NCBI GenBank assembly: GCA_003456155.1
Contig: DMPC01000126.1
Coordinates: 1-5,809, forward strand
Length of the DNA stretch: 5,809 nt
Origin: Actinomycetota bacterium
Lineage (GTDB): Bacteria; Actinomycetota; Actinomycetes; S36-B12
Reading direction: 5' to 3'
In this document: piece by piece, positions 5,002 through 5,809 of the stretch
Position numbering within the stretch: position 1 is the first letter of the stretch
Layout of the letters: every line of letters starts with the position of its first letter
Made by a program: the position numbers and the translations under genes
Notes under the pieces: model-generated
What the model was told of the DNA's origin: nothing
Databases searched by the model: none
The model's input: only the letters and a program-made list of their open reading frames with translations

Positions 5002-5798
5002 GTGACCGCCTTGCGGGCAAGCGGATCCTCGTGACTGGCGCTGCGCAGGGCATGGGGCGGGCCATCGCCGTGATGGCCGCCGGGCAGGGCGCCGAGTCGG
5101 TCACGATCACCGACCTCAAGGCCCCCGGCGCGGAGGAGACCGCGGATCTCGTACGCGCTGCGGGAGCCCGGGCCAGCGTGGTGCTCGCCGACCTCACCCG
5201 GGCGGAGGACATCCGTCGGATGATCGAGGAGGCTGTCTCGTTCGCGGGCGGCCTTGACACCCTCGTGAACAACGCCGGAGTCATCGACTCCGTGCTGATG
5301 GAGGGAGCGAACTTCGACACTCTCGACGAGCGGGTCTGGGACGCGGTGTTCGACGTCAACGTGAGGGCTGCCTGGCTAGCCTCCCAGAGTGCCGCGCCGC
5401 ACCTGCGGGCCTCCGAGCGTGGACCGTCCATCGTCAACTCCGCGTCGGTCTCCGGAATCAATGGAACGCAGAACGCGGTCGCCTACGGCGCGAGCAAGGC
5501 CGCGCTCATCTCCCTCACCAAGAGCACTGCCGTGGCCCTCGCCCCACGGGTTCGCGTCAACGCCTTCCTGCCCGGCGCCATCGCCACCCCGATGGCGATG
5601 GAGTTCCTCGACTCTGTCGACGATCGCGAGTACACGATGAACCACATGACGGGAGCACACCTGCTCCCCCGCTTCGGAGAGGCCGACGAGGTGGCCGAGG
5701 TGGCCTGCTTCCTGGCCTCCGATGCGGCGTCCTTCGTCACCGGAGCGATCTACGCGGTGGACGGGGGAACGCTGGCCTGGCGGGGCCTGCGGGCGTGA
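4998..5798 (+). CDS. Short-chain dehydrogenase/reductase (SDR), NAD-type
   Basis: A 266-residue classical SDR in the cytosol. TGAAQGMG is at 13-20; Asp39 closes the second Rossmann strand (VTITDLK), favouring NAD. ADLT (64-67) is the adenine-binding segment and NNAG is at 91-94. The catalytic tetrad is complete: Asn121, Ser150, Tyr163 and Lys167 (YGASK), with the normal 13-residue Ser-to-Tyr distance. PGAIATPM (192-199) and VDGG (254-257) are also standard. The frame is open upstream to 4626, but that is a shadow of the SnoaL gene. The ATG at 4998 overlaps the preceding stop as ATGA and begins exactly at the family's N-terminus (MSDRLAGKRILVTGAA). There is no strong ribosome site, so coupled translation is likely. 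With NAD preference it more probably oxidises an alcohol intermediate, perhaps upstream or downstream of the SnoaL step; that role is inference. Confidence 0.94.
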   Translation: MSDRLAGKRILVTGAAQGMGRAIAVMAAGQGAESVTITDLKAPGAEETADLVRAAGARASVVLADLTRAEDIRRMIEEAVSFAGGLDTLVNNAGVIDSVLMEGANFDTLDERVWDAVFDVNVRAAWLASQSAAPHLRASERGPSIVNSASVSGINGTQNAVAYGASKAALISLTKSTAVALAPRVRVNAFLPGAIATPMAMEFLDSVDDREYTMNHMTGAHLLPRFGEADEVAEVACFLASDAASFVTGAIYAVDGGTLAWRGLRA

Positions 5799-5799
5799 C

Positions 5800-5805
5800 G
5801 AGGAG
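5800..5805 (+). promoter_or_regulatory. Shine-Dalgarno-like site at the right edge
   Basis: GAGGAG follows the stop of the last SDR, with only four bases remaining in the window. It is placed to serve a start codon a few bases beyond the edge, implying another rightward gene in the same operon. A GTG at 5795 overlapping the SDR stop is an alternative start but has no ribosome site of its own. Confidence 0.4.
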
Positions 5806-5809
5806 TGAG

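Overview
The window is GC-rich with strong GC bias at third codon positions, which also explains the long antisense open frames. Together with an F420-type luciferase-like oxidoreductase this points to an actinobacterium (Actinomycetota). The genus cannot be fixed from the sequence. Coding density is almost complete: the only intergenic stretch longer than 20 bases is 3714-3822, and no stretch over 300 bases lacks a gene. I see no RNA genes, insertion sequences, CRISPR arrays or attachment sites.

Left arm (minus strand, read from 3713 down to 1): a tightly packed five-gene run. In transcription order it encodes a short-chain dehydrogenase/reductase (SDR) with an NADP-type Rossmann signature, a ThuA-like protein, a second SDR with an NAD-type signature, an LLM-class (probably F420-dependent) oxidoreductase, and the N-terminal 124 residues of a sugar-phosphate isomerase/epimerase-like TIM-barrel protein that runs off the left edge. 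The junctions are a 16-base gap, two 4-base ATGA overlaps and a 1-base gap, so this is almost certainly one operon.

Centre: a 109-base divergent intergenic region. It holds a good sigma-70-like promoter for the rightward genes (TTGGCA, 17 bases, TACGGT), a weaker leftward -10 (TAACAT) lying inside that promoter's spacer, a perfect 14-base palindrome and an interrupted dyad. The two operons are therefore probably co-regulated, but no regulator gene lies in the window.

Right arm (plus strand, 3823 to the end): a small [2Fe-2S] ferredoxin, a 288-residue protein made of two tandem SnoaL/NTF2-like domains, and a third SDR. The last gene is followed by a Shine-Dalgarno-like sequence at the window edge, so the operon probably continues.

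Taken together this looks like an accessory catabolic or tailoring locus: a ferredoxin to feed an oxygenase (not in the window), three dehydrogenases, a flavin-type oxidoreductase, a dehydratase/isomerase-like NTF2-fold protein, and two proteins (ThuA-like and TIM-barrel) from families often tied to keto-sugar or glycoside chemistry. The substrate cannot be read from the sequence. The least ordinary item is the tandem SnoaL protein, in which both halves keep a Tyr/Asp/His set resembling that of NTF2-fold dehydratases.
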